From: Tistrella mobilis
GTDB taxonomy: Bacteria; Pseudomonadota; Alphaproteobacteria; Tistrellales; Tistrellaceae
Assembly (NCBI RefSeq): GCF_041468085.1
Contig: NZ_CP121017.1
Location: forward strand, 1,219,501-1,283,500
DNA: 64,000 nucleotides
Reading direction: 5' to 3'
Both the position numbers and the translations under genes were made by a program. The notes below the pieces were generated by a model. It did not search any database. It saw only the letters and a program-made list of their open reading frames with translations, and was not told where the DNA came from. Shown in pieces: positions 42,911 to 50,806 of this stretch; the first letter of the stretch is position 1, and every line of letters begins with the position of its first letter.

Positions 42911-44332
42911 TCAGGGGCGCAGCACCTTGCCGGGGTTCATGATCCCCTGCGGATCCAGCGCCTGCTTCAGCTGGCGCATCACCGAAATCGCCTCGCCATG
43001 TTCGGCGATGAGGAAGTCGCGCTTGCCCAGGCCCACGCCATGTTCGCCGGTGCAGGTGCCGCCAAAGGCGAGCGCGCGCTCCACCAGCCGGTCGTTGAGG
43101 CGCTGGGCCTCTTGCAGATCCGCGGGGTTCTCGGGGTCGACCAGGAAGACCAGATGGAAGTTGCCGTCGCCGACATGGCCCACCATCGGCGCCATCAGGG
43201 TGGAGCTTTCCAGATCCTTGCGGGTCTCCAGGATCGCATCGGCCAGCTGCGAGATCGGCACGCAGACATCGGTCGGCCAGCCCTTGGAGCCGGGCTTCAG
43301 CCTGAGCGAGGCGTAATAGGCATTGTGCCGCGCCTGCCAGAGGGCATTGCGGTCTTCGGCCAGCGTCGCGAAGCGGAAATCGCCGCCGCCATGCTCGCCC
43401 GCGATCGCCTGGACCATCTCGGCCTGTTCGACCACACCGGCCTCGGTGCCATGGAATTCGAAGAACAGGGTGGGCTGCACCGGGTTGTCGAGCTTCGAAT
43501 AGGCGTTGACCGCCTTGATCGACAATTCGTCGAGCAGTTCGACACGGGCGACCGGAATGCCCATCTGGATGGTCTGGATCACCGTGCGCACGGCCCCTTC
43601 CAGCGTCTCGAACGGGCAGACCGCCGCCGAGATCGCCTCGGGCACGCCATAGAGCCGGAGCGTGACCTCGGTGATCACGCAGAGCGTGCCTTCCGAGCCC
43701 ACGAACAGCCGGGTGAGATCATAGCCGGCCGAGGATTTGCGGGCGCGGCGCGCGGTCTTGACGATCCGTCCGTCGGGCATGACCACGGTCAGCGACAGGA
43801 CGTTCTCGCGCATCGTGCCATAGCGCACCGCATTGGTGCCCGAGGCGCGGGTCGCGGCCATGCCGCCCAGCGAGGCGTCGGCGCCGGGGTCGATCGGGAA
43901 GAACAGCCCCGTGGTCTTCAGATGCTCGTTCAGCTGCTTGCGGGTGACGCCGGCCTGGACGGTGACGTCCAGATCATCGGTCGACACCCGCAGGATCCGG
44001 TTCATCCGGCTGACATCGATGCACACCCCGCCGCGGGTGGCGGCCACGCCGCCTTCCAGCGAGGTGCCGGTGCCGAAGGGGATGACCGGCACGGCATGGG
44101 CGGCGCACAGCTTCACCACCTCGGCCACCTCTTCGGTGGTTTCGGGGAAGACCACCACATCGGGCGCCTCGACATCGTGATAGCTCTCGTCGCGGCCATG
44201 CTGTTCGCGCACCGCCTGGGCGGTGGAGACCCGGTCGCCGAGGATATGCGCAAGGGCCGCGACGAAAGCGTCGTCGACGGCCGCGGCGACGGGCCGGGCG
44301 GGGGCTGACGGAGCGGGGGCGGCGACGGCCAT
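42911..44332 (-). CDS. FAD-linked D-lactate/glycolate-type dehydrogenase
   Basis: A 473-residue flavoprotein of the VAO/PCMH family, close to cytochrome D-lactate dehydrogenase and GlcD. PVIPFGTGTSLEGGVAATRGGVCIDVSRM is the PP-loop FAD site, SLGGMAATRASGTNAVRYGTMRENVL and HVGDGNFHLVFLV are family motifs, and GTCTGEHGVGLGKRDFLIAEHG carries the flavin-contacting His near the C-terminus. It oxidises a 2-hydroxy acid to the keto acid, passing electrons to quinone or cytochrome. ATG 44332 is chosen for GGAGA upstream. The iron-sulfur subunit GlcF is not present, which favours a D-lactate dehydrogenase over glycolate oxidase. Confidence 0.87.
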   Translation of the reverse strand: MAVAAPAPSAPARPVAAAVDDAFVAALAHILGDRVSTAQAVREQHGRDESYHDVEAPDVVVFPETTEEVAEVVKLCAAHAVPVIPFGTGTSLEGGVAATRGGVCIDVSRMNRILRVSTDDLDVTVQAGVTRKQLNEHLKTTGLFFPIDPGADASLGGMAATRASGTNAVRYGTMRENVLSLTVVMPDGRIVKTARRARKSSAGYDLTRLFVGSEGTLCVITEVTLRLYGVPEAISAAVCPFETLEGAVRTVIQTIQMGIPVARVELLDELSIKAVNAYSKLDNPVQPTLFFEFHGTEAGVVEQAEMVQAIAGEHGGGDFRFATLAEDRNALWQARHNAYYASLRLKPGSKGWPTDVCVPISQLADAILETRKDLESSTLMAPMVGHVGDGNFHLVFLVDPENPADLQEAQRLNDRLVERALAFGGTCTGEHGVGLGKRDFLIAEHGEAISVMRQLKQALDPQGIMNPGKVLRP

Positions 44333-44558
44333 GGCACGGATCTCCGGAAAGATGTCGGTCACCGGTATCAGGGTGTCTGCATCCGGTGTTTGACGCACAG
44401 ATTGTCCCCGCAGGCGGCGAACGCCAACCCTTTTTGCGCAGGCCGGGGCAGGGCCGCTGCGTCGCAGCCGGCGCTTGGGCCTGTCCGGGGGTGGCGCGGC
44501 ACTATATGTTGGTGCGGATGCCGTGTTATGGATCGGCCAGACGAGGCAAATGCTCCCG

Positions 44559-45095
44559 ATGACCCGCCAGACCGACTCTCGCCCCCTTCTCTGCCGCAGC
44601 CTGTTCGTGTCACTGCTGGCACTTGCCGCAGTGGTTGTTGTCGATACCGGTCCGGCCCGCGCCGGTTGCAGCGATCCCGGCCGCCCCGGGGTCAACTGGG
44701 TCGGCTGCTTCTTCGACGGCCGGCCGATGCAGGGCATGTCGCTGACCGGCGGCCGGCTGCGCGATGCTTCCTTCACCCGCGCCGACGTCACCGGCACCGA
44801 TTTTTCGGGCGCGGATCTGCGCGGCGCCAAATTCGTCTCGGGCAAGGCCGAGGGGGCGATCTTCGCCAAGGCCGATCTGCAGGGCGCCGATTTCACCCGC
44901 TCGAAAGCCGCCCGGGCCGATTTCTCCGATGCAGATCTGCGCCGGGCCCGCTTCTACCGCGCCGATCTGAGCGGTGCCGATTTCACCGGCGCCAATCTGA
45001 CCGGTGCCGATCTCTATGACGCCAATCTGGAGGGGGCCGTCTGGGTGGACGGCACCACGCGCTGCGGGGAAGGGAGTGTCGGGCAATGCCGCTGA
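44559..45095 (+). CDS. exported pentapeptide-repeat protein
   Basis: A 178-residue protein with a signal peptide (about residues 1-35, ending GPARA) and, after a Cys-rich start (GCSDPG...VNWVGCFFDG), a right-handed quadrilateral beta-helix made of tandem A(D/N)LxG/F pentapeptides: ASFTR-ADVTG-TDFSG-ADLRG-AKFVS and so on to ANLTG-ADLYD-ANLEG. There are about 20 repeats. It ends with a cysteine pair (TRCGEGSVGQC). Function of such exported proteins is unknown. ATG 44559 is chosen on ribosome-site spacing. The stop overlaps the start of the nucleotidase by 10 bp, so both are likely co-expressed. Confidence 0.83.
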   Translation: MTRQTDSRPLLCRSLFVSLLALAAVVVVDTGPARAGCSDPGRPGVNWVGCFFDGRPMQGMSLTGGRLRDASFTRADVTGTDFSGADLRGAKFVSGKAEGAIFAKADLQGADFTRSKAARADFSDADLRRARFYRADLSGADFTGANLTGADLYDANLEGAVWVDGTTRCGEGSVGQCR

Positions 45096-46591
45096 CGCTG
45101 CGTCGCCATCATCCGGCCGCCATTGCGGCCGCCATTCTGTTTGCCACGGCCGCGCTGCCGGCATTTGCCGATACCGTCACGCTTCGTTTCGTCCAGACCA
45201 ACGACATCGACCGGATGGAAGAGAAGGACGGCCGCGGCGGTTTCGCACGGGTCAAGGCGGTGCTGAACCAGGTGCGGCAGGAAGGCCCGGCCTTCTTCGT
45301 CCATGCCGGCGATACCATCTCGCCCTCGCTGCTCTCAGGGCTCGATCAGGGGCGGCATGTCATCGACATCCTGAACCACATGCCTCCCGATGTGATGGTG
45401 CCGGGCAATCACGAATTCGATTTCGGCGCCGAAGTCTTCCGCGCCCGCATGGCCGAGACCCGTTTCGATGTCGTCGCCTCCAACATCCACGAGCCCGACG
45501 GCAGCCAGCCGGCCCATACGCTGCCCTACAAGATCGTCGAGCAGGACGGTATCCGCGTCGGCTTCTACGGGCTGACCACCGAATCGACCCGGGTGGTCGC
45601 GAAGCGCAGCGCCATCACCTTCGGCGCCAGCCTGGATGCCGGCCGTGCCGCCGCCCGGCAGCTGCGCGAGGCCGGGGCCGATTTCGTGGTCGCCGTGGCC
45701 CATACGCCCCTCGACATCGACATGCGTCTGGTGCGCGATGGCGGTACCGATCTGATCCTGTCGGGCCATGACGAACATCTGCTGGTCTTCCATGACGGCC
45801 GTGTCGCCCTGACCGAGAGCGGATCGGAAGGCGATCACGTGGTCGTCACCCGCATCGACATCGAAAAGACCGCCGACCGCCTGAGCTGGCGCCCGCGCTT
45901 CGAGATCGTCGACACGGGCGGGGTGACGCCGGATCCCGACATCGCCGCCCTGGTGGCACAGCATGGCCGGAGCCTTGGCCCCGCGCTGGATGAACCGGTG
46001 GCGACGCTGGCAGCACCGCTCGACAGCCGCCGGGCAACCGTGCGCGGGGGAGAGGCCGCCATCGGCAATCTGATCACCGATGCGATGCGCGATGCCGTGG
46101 GGGCGGAGGTTGCGATGATCAATGGCGGCGGCATCCGCGCCGACCGCATCTACGAGCCCGGCACCCGCATCACCCGCCGCGACATTCTCTCGGAACTGCC
46201 CTTCGGCAACCGGACGCTCAAGCTGGAAGTGACCGGTACCGAACTGCACAAGGCGCTGGAAAACGGCCTGTCGGGCCTGGACGATCTGGCCGGCCGCTTC
46301 CCGCAGGTGTCGGGCATGACCCTGACCGTCGATCCCGCCCAGCCGCCCGGCGCCCGGCTTCAGGAGGTGATGATCGGCGGTGAGCCGCTCGACCCCGACC
46401 GGCTCTACCAGCTGGCCACCACCGATTACGTCGCCGGCGCCGGCGACGGCTATGGCGCCTTCGCCACCGCCGAAACCGTGATCGGCCTGTCGGATTCGCA
46501 GCTCACCGCCAATCAGGTGATCGACCACCTGGCCCGCAGCGGCGAGGTTGCGCCGGTGGTGGAGGGGCGGATCCGGTTTGTGACGCCATAA
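45086..46591 (+). CDS. exported 5'-nucleotidase/UshA-like metallophosphoesterase
   Basis: A 501-residue periplasmic enzyme. A signal peptide (about 1-28, ALPAFA-D) is followed by a metallophosphoesterase domain with FVQTNDIDRM (variant of the DxH motif: D instead of His), HAGDTISPS, VPGNHEFDFG (NHE) and VAVAHTPLD, and the C-terminal 5_nucleotid_C domain (ATVRGGEAAIGNLITDAMRD; INGGGIRADRIYEPG). It should hydrolyse nucleotides or sugar nucleotides outside the membrane. The first metal motif lacks the usual His, so activity could differ from UshA. It is coupled to the pentapeptide-repeat gene. Confidence 0.86.
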   Translation: MPLTLRRHHPAAIAAAILFATAALPAFADTVTLRFVQTNDIDRMEEKDGRGGFARVKAVLNQVRQEGPAFFVHAGDTISPSLLSGLDQGRHVIDILNHMPPDVMVPGNHEFDFGAEVFRARMAETRFDVVASNIHEPDGSQPAHTLPYKIVEQDGIRVGFYGLTTESTRVVAKRSAITFGASLDAGRAAARQLREAGADFVVAVAHTPLDIDMRLVRDGGTDLILSGHDEHLLVFHDGRVALTESGSEGDHVVVTRIDIEKTADRLSWRPRFEIVDTGGVTPDPDIAALVAQHGRSLGPALDEPVATLAAPLDSRRATVRGGEAAIGNLITDAMRDAVGAEVAMINGGGIRADRIYEPGTRITRRDILSELPFGNRTLKLEVTGTELHKALENGLSGLDDLAGRFPQVSGMTLTVDPAQPPGARLQEVMIGGEPLDPDRLYQLATTDYVAGAGDGYGAFATAETVIGLSDSQLTANQVIDHLARSGEVAPVVEGRIRFVTP

Positions 46592-46640
46592 CCCCTGCCT
46601 GCGCCGTCATTCCCCAGCCATACGCCCGGGAGATCCGCCC

Positions 46641-48368
46641 ATGGCCGCCGACGACACCACCCCCCACGGCCTTGCCCGCGGTCTCACCAATTACGGCGAC
46701 CGCGATTTCGCCCGCTATCTGCGCCTCTCGATGGCGCGGGCGATGGGCCATTCGACCGCACTGCTGAACAAGCCTGTGGTCGGCATCGCCGCGACCTACA
46801 GCGAGTTCAACAACTGCCATCGGGGCGTGCCCGAACTGGTCACGGCGGTGAAACGCGGCGTGCTGGCGGCGGGCGGGCTGCCGCTCGAATTTCCGACCAT
46901 CTCGCTGGGAGAGGTGTTCCTGAACCCGACCAGCCTGTTCTTCCGCAACCTGATGGCGATGGACACCGAGGAGATGATCCGCGCCCAGCCCATGGATGCC
47001 GTGGTTCTGGTCGGCGGCTGCGACAAGACCGTACCGGCGCAGCTGATGGGCGCGGTCTCGGCCGGTCTGCCCGCGGTGCAGGTGGTGACCGGGCCGATGA
47101 TGACCGGCCGCTGGCGCGGTGAGCGGCTGGGCGCCTGCACCGACTGCCGGCGGTTCTGGGCGAAGTATCGCGCGGGCGAGATCGATGCAGACACCATCGC
47201 CGAGGTCGAGAACAATCTCGCGACCACCGCCGGCACCTGTGCAGTGATGGGGACCGCCAGCACCATGGCCGCCATCGCCGAGGCGCTGGGCATCATCCTG
47301 CCCGGTACTGCCGCAATTCCTGCCGTCCATGCCGACCGGATCCGCGCGGCCGAGGCCTCGGGCACCGCCGCCATGGAGCTGATCCGCCGCGGCATCACCA
47401 TCCGCGACATCATCACGCCCCGATCGGTCGAGAACGCGTTGCGCGTGCTGCTCGCCATCGGCGGCTCCACCAATGCCATCATTCATCTGACTGCGATCGC
47501 CGGCCGGGCCGGCATCGACATCGATCTCCGCCGGCTCAACGAACTTTCGGACACGACGCCGGTGCTGGTCGACCTGAAGCCGACCGGGCCGTTCTACATG
47601 GAAGATCTGCATGCGGCCGGCGGCATCGGCGCGGTTCTGCGCGAACTCCGGCCCCTGCTCCATCTCGACTGCATGACCGTGGCGGGCGAGACTCTGGGGG
47701 AACGGCTTGGCTCACCGGCGCCCTATGTCGACCGGGCCGTGGTCCGCGCACTCGATGCACCGCTACAGCCCGAAGGCGGGCTGGTGGCGCTGTTCGGCTC
47801 GCTCGCCCCGCGGGGTGCGATTCTGAAGCGGGCGGCAGCCGACCCGGCCCTGTTCGAGCGCGAGGGCCGGGCGGTGGTCTTCACCTCGCTCGAAGATCTC
47901 GCGGCCCGGATCGACGATCCGGATCTCGACGTCGCGGCCGATGATTTTCTGGTGCTGCAGAATGCCGGCCCCTTGAGCGCGTCGGGCATGCCCGAAGCCG
48001 GTTATCTGCCGATCCCGAAAAAGCTCGCCCAGGCGGGTGTGCGCGACATGGTCCGCATCTCGGATGCGCGGATGAGCGGCACCGCCTATGGTACCATCGT
48101 TCTCCACGTCGCCCCCGATGCCGCTTCGGGCGGCCCGCTCGCCCTTGTCCGCACCGGCGACCGCATCCGCCTTTCCGTGAAGGATCGCCGCATCGATCTT
48201 CTGATCGACGACGAGGTGCTGGCTCAGCGCCGCGGCGAAACCCCGCCCACCGCCATCACCCCGCCGCGCGGCTATGCCCGCCTCTATGCACAGGAGGTGC
48301 TTCAGGCCGACCAGGGCTGCGATTTCGATTTCCTGCGGGCAGTGCCGGGGCGGCGCGAGGTCCCTTAG
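46641..48368 (+). CDS. IlvD/Edd-family dehydratase (second paralogue)
   Basis: A 575-residue dehydratase. Cluster and active-site regions are VVLVGGCDKTVPAQLMGA, TTAGTCAVMGTAST and the SDARMSGTAYGT motif near the C-terminus. The first Cys region is GIAATYSEFNNCHRG, where the Cys of the GICNTW motif in the paralogue at 17862 is replaced by Ala-Ala-Thr, and a Cys is found six residues later. This may indicate a [4Fe-4S]-type or different cluster. The substrate is not assigned: aldonate or dihydroxy-acid. It is an isolated gene, ending by 4-bp overlap with the convergent TacT toxin gene. Confidence 0.85.
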   Translation: MAADDTTPHGLARGLTNYGDRDFARYLRLSMARAMGHSTALLNKPVVGIAATYSEFNNCHRGVPELVTAVKRGVLAAGGLPLEFPTISLGEVFLNPTSLFFRNLMAMDTEEMIRAQPMDAVVLVGGCDKTVPAQLMGAVSAGLPAVQVVTGPMMTGRWRGERLGACTDCRRFWAKYRAGEIDADTIAEVENNLATTAGTCAVMGTASTMAAIAEALGIILPGTAAIPAVHADRIRAAEASGTAAMELIRRGITIRDIITPRSVENALRVLLAIGGSTNAIIHLTAIAGRAGIDIDLRRLNELSDTTPVLVDLKPTGPFYMEDLHAAGGIGAVLRELRPLLHLDCMTVAGETLGERLGSPAPYVDRAVVRALDAPLQPEGGLVALFGSLAPRGAILKRAAADPALFEREGRAVVFTSLEDLAARIDDPDLDVAADDFLVLQNAGPLSASGMPEAGYLPIPKKLAQAGVRDMVRISDARMSGTAYGTIVLHVAPDAASGGPLALVRTGDRIRLSVKDRRIDLLIDDEVLAQRRGETPPTAITPPRGYARLYAQEVLQADQGCDFDFLRAVPGRREVP

Positions 48369-48868
48369 TCGAACAATCGTGCAATATCCGCCATTGGCCT
48401 GAACAGCCTCATCGGCTGATCCGGAAAGGCCAGGAAGCTCTCCCGCTCGTAGAATCGACGTGCGATATCATCTTTGGCATCCACGACGACCGCGAAGGAG
48501 GCAATTTCGCTCCGAACCGCGCGATAAAGCGCATCTGCCAGCAGGAAGCGGCCATAGCCTTTTCCCTGATGGCGTTGATCAATCGCAAGACGCCCGAGCA
48601 GAGTAGCGGGGATCAGCGGATAGCGGGGAAGCTTGCGGTCGACGGCTACCGGCAGTTCGGGCAGGTGCAAGGCAGTGGCCGACAAGGTGTAATAGCCAGC
48701 GATTTGGTTGTCTGGAAACAGAAGGACGAAAGGGGCGGCAACCCACTTGCGGGCATCCTGCCCCGCTTGTGTGCGCAAATAACGGTCAAGGGGCTCCGAG
48801 CCACTGGCAAAGCCGCTGCGGTCATGCGTGGTTGCCAGCGGTTCGACCCGTAGAGCTTCGTCTTGCAT
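48365..48868 (-). CDS. tacT: GNAT toxin of a TacA-TacT type toxin-antitoxin module
   Basis: A 167-residue GNAT acetyltransferase. The acetyl-CoA loop is RLAIDQRHQGKGYGRFLLADAL and the catalytic-Tyr region is ARRFYERESFLAFPDQP, both typical of TacT toxins that acetylate the aminoacyl group of charged tRNA and block translation. ATG 48868 begins the conserved N-terminus (LRVEPLATTHDRSGFASGSEPLDRYLRTQAG). It lies 4 bp after the antitoxin stop. The stop overlaps that of the dehydratase. Confident as a TA toxin from the gene pair; the tRNA specificity is unknown. Confidence 0.87.
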   Translation of the reverse strand: MQDEALRVEPLATTHDRSGFASGSEPLDRYLRTQAGQDARKWVAAPFVLLFPDNQIAGYYTLSATALHLPELPVAVDRKLPRYPLIPATLLGRLAIDQRHQGKGYGRFLLADALYRAVRSEIASFAVVVDAKDDIARRFYERESFLAFPDQPMRLFRPMADIARLFD

Positions 48869-48872
48869 TGTG

Positions 48873-49169
48873 TCAGATGCCAGTCCGCTGACGATATCGA
48901 CGGATGGTATCCATCAGGCGATCATTCACCGGGTGTGGTTCGGTGAGCGCCCGGACAAATGCTTCTCCGTCGCGCAACGAAAGATCGATGCGGCGGTGGT
49001 CTTCAATTGCCCGGCGGGCTGCGTCCTGCACCGCCGCCAGAACGAAGTCGGTCACACTGCGGCCTTCCAGAGCGGCGGCATGTTCGATCAGCCGCTTCTG
49101 TTCGGCGCTGACGCGCGCCTCCAGGCGCTCGCTGCGGGTACGGTTGGCCGAGGATTTCAGGGCGCTCAT
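48873..49169 (-). CDS. tacA: DUF1778/TacA-type antitoxin
   Basis: A 98-residue ribbon-helix-helix antitoxin. The RHH domain is RLEARVSAEQKRLIEHAAALEGRSVTDFVLAAV, and the C-terminal tail with RALTEPHPVNDRLMDTIRRYRQRTGI should wrap around the toxin to neutralise it. The antitoxin-first order with a 4-bp gap is typical of TacA-TacT. The two are presumably self-repressed via an operator upstream of ATG 49169. Confidence 0.88.
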   Translation of the reverse strand: MSALKSSANRTRSERLEARVSAEQKRLIEHAAALEGRSVTDFVLAAVQDAARRAIEDHRRIDLSLRDGEAFVRALTEPHPVNDRLMDTIRRYRQRTGI

Positions 49170-49176
49170 GGTTGCT

Positions 49177-49203
49177 GTACTCCTTATCCTCCCATAAATG
49201 TAC
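49177..49203. promoter_or_regulatory. possible autoregulatory dyad of the TA module
   Basis: Nested inverted repeats GTAC (49177-49180, 49200-49203) and TTAT/ATAA (49184-49187, 49194-49197) lie 7-34 bp upstream of the antitoxin start. The spacers are unequal (3 and 2 bp), so the dyad is imperfect. The position suits an RHH operator. Confidence 0.35.
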
Positions 49204-49238
49204 GGCTGGTGGCCGGACGCTTCAAGGCGTTCGAGGCA

Positions 49239-49850
49239 TTAGTAAAGATCATTCCTCACCGCCCGCTCATACTCCGCATCCACCCGCCCGGCATCGGCGT
49301 CCGAGCCGCCGGTCAGGGCAGCCTTCATCCGGCCGACCGAGGGCAGGGTGCCGCGGTCGATGCGGGCCTCGGGCTGCCAGAGGCGGGCGCGGTTGATGGC
49401 CTTGCCGCAGTGGAACAGCACCTCGTCGATCGTGACCACGATCGCGGTTTTGGGGGTCTTCGCACCTTCCGTCAGCTGCGCCAGAAGCGTGGCCTCGCGA
49501 GAGATCCGGCCGCGGCCGTTGATGCGCAGGAAGACCTCCAGCCCCGGAAACAGGAACAGCATGGCCAGGCGGTCGTCTTCGACCAGATTGCGCAGGGTCT
49601 CGATCCGGTTGTTGCCCGGCCAGTCCGCGAAGGCGACATGCTGCGGGTCGATCACCTTCACGAAACCCGCAGGGCCACCGCGGGGCGAGGCGTCGAGGCC
49701 GTGTTCGCGCCCGCTCGCCAGGCAGAAGAAGGTCGCCCGGGCGATATAGTCTTCGTGGAAGCGGATCAGATGGGGCATCACGCCCTTCTGGATCGCCTCG
49801 GACGGCGGATCATAGAGCTGGTCCAGATCGGTCGGGGTGATGTCGGACAT
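49239..49850 (-). CDS. FMN-dependent PPOX-type flavoprotein (MSMEG_1061-like)
   Basis: A 203-residue split-barrel FMN-binding protein related to pyridoxamine 5'-phosphate oxidase. Family landmarks are FFCLASGREHGLDASPRGGPAGFVKVIDPQHVAFADWPGNNRIETLRNL and VFLRINGRGRISRE. These proteins bind FMN or F420 and reduce small molecules; the specific substrate is unknown. ATG 49850 begins the family. The gene is divergent from the AraC regulator at 49944 with 93 bp between, and that protein is likely its regulator. Confidence 0.84.
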   Translation of the reverse strand: MSDITPTDLDQLYDPPSEAIQKGVMPHLIRFHEDYIARATFFCLASGREHGLDASPRGGPAGFVKVIDPQHVAFADWPGNNRIETLRNLVEDDRLAMLFLFPGLEVFLRINGRGRISREATLLAQLTEGAKTPKTAIVVTIDEVLFHCGKAINRARLWQPEARIDRGTLPSVGRMKAALTGGSDADAGRVDAEYERAVRNDLY

Positions 49851-49943
49851 GGGCCTTGCCTCCCGCATTCGGATCACTCCGTTCTACGCCGCGGGGCATG
49901 GCGGCGCTAATCTGTCGGCGCCAATCGATAGCAGGATGGCGCC

Positions 49944-50750
49944 ATGACCCGCAGCCTTACGCCCGACACGATCGGGAACGCCGTCGACGGCCCCGGCGTC
50001 GTCGCCTTCACCGTCGAGCTGAAGCAGGAATTCGACACCAGGGCCCATCGCCATGCCCGCGGTCAGATGATCGGCTGCAGCCGGGGGGTGGTGACCGTGC
50101 GCACCGATCAGGGCGCCTGGCTGGTGCCGGCAGGTCATGGCATCTGGCTGCCGCCCTGGCAGCCGCATGGCGGGCGGAGTTTCGGGCCCGGTGCCGGGTG
50201 GAGCGCCTATATCCGGCCCGATCTCTGTGCAGACCTTCCGGCACGGCCCCGCACGGTGCGCGTGCCGGCCCTGCTGCGCGAAGCGGTCCTGCGCGCCGCG
50301 ACCTGGGAAGACGACCGGATGGATGCGGCGCGCCGGCGGATCACCGGGCTGATCCTGGACGAGATCGGCGATCTGCCCGCGGAAGATCTGGGCCTGCCCA
50401 TGCCGTCGGATCCCCGCCTTCAGCGGATCGCCCAGGCGCTGCTGGAAGATCCGGCCGATCGCCGCAGCCTGGAGGGCTGGGCCAGCTGGGCCGGCACCAC
50501 CCCGCGCACGCTCAGCCGACGATTCCCGCAGGAAACCGGCCTCAGCTTCACCGACTGGCGCCACCGCGCCCGGCTGATCCGCGCGCTCGAAATGCTGGCG
50601 GAGGGCGCATCGGTCACCACGATCGCCTTTGATCTGGGCTATGCCAGCGTCAGCGGCTTCATCGCCCTGTTCCGCCGGACGTTCGGCGTCACGCCGGCCG
50701 CGCATCCGATCGTTCCCGGCTTGCAGAGGCCCGTCCGACCGGATAGTTAA
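49944..50750 (+). CDS. AraC-family regulator with cupin sensor domain
   Basis: A 268-residue regulator. The N-terminal cupin part is HRHARGQMIGCSRGVVTVRTDQGAWLVPAGHGIWLPP (about residues 32-72). The C-terminal AraC DNA-binding domain has two helix-turn-helices (SLEGWASWAGTTPRTLSRRFPQETGLSFTDWRHRARLIRALEMLAEGASVTTIAFDLGYASVSGFIALFRRTFGVTP). It faces the PPOX gene and lies 56 bp before the macrolactam synthetase on the same strand, so it could also affect that locus. Weak ribosome site; ATG 49944 begins the cupin. Confidence 0.87.
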   Translation: MTRSLTPDTIGNAVDGPGVVAFTVELKQEFDTRAHRHARGQMIGCSRGVVTVRTDQGAWLVPAGHGIWLPPWQPHGGRSFGPGAGWSAYIRPDLCADLPARPRTVRVPALLREAVLRAATWEDDRMDAARRRITGLILDEIGDLPAEDLGLPMPSDPRLQRIAQALLEDPADRRSLEGWASWAGTTPRTLSRRFPQETGLSFTDWRHRARLIRALEMLAEGASVTTIAFDLGYASVSGFIALFRRTFGVTPAAHPIVPGLQRPVRPDS

Positions 50751-50806
50751 CCCGCAAGACAGACAGCCATATTCTGACAACATCCATTCAGGGCGGGAAC
50801 GGTGCC

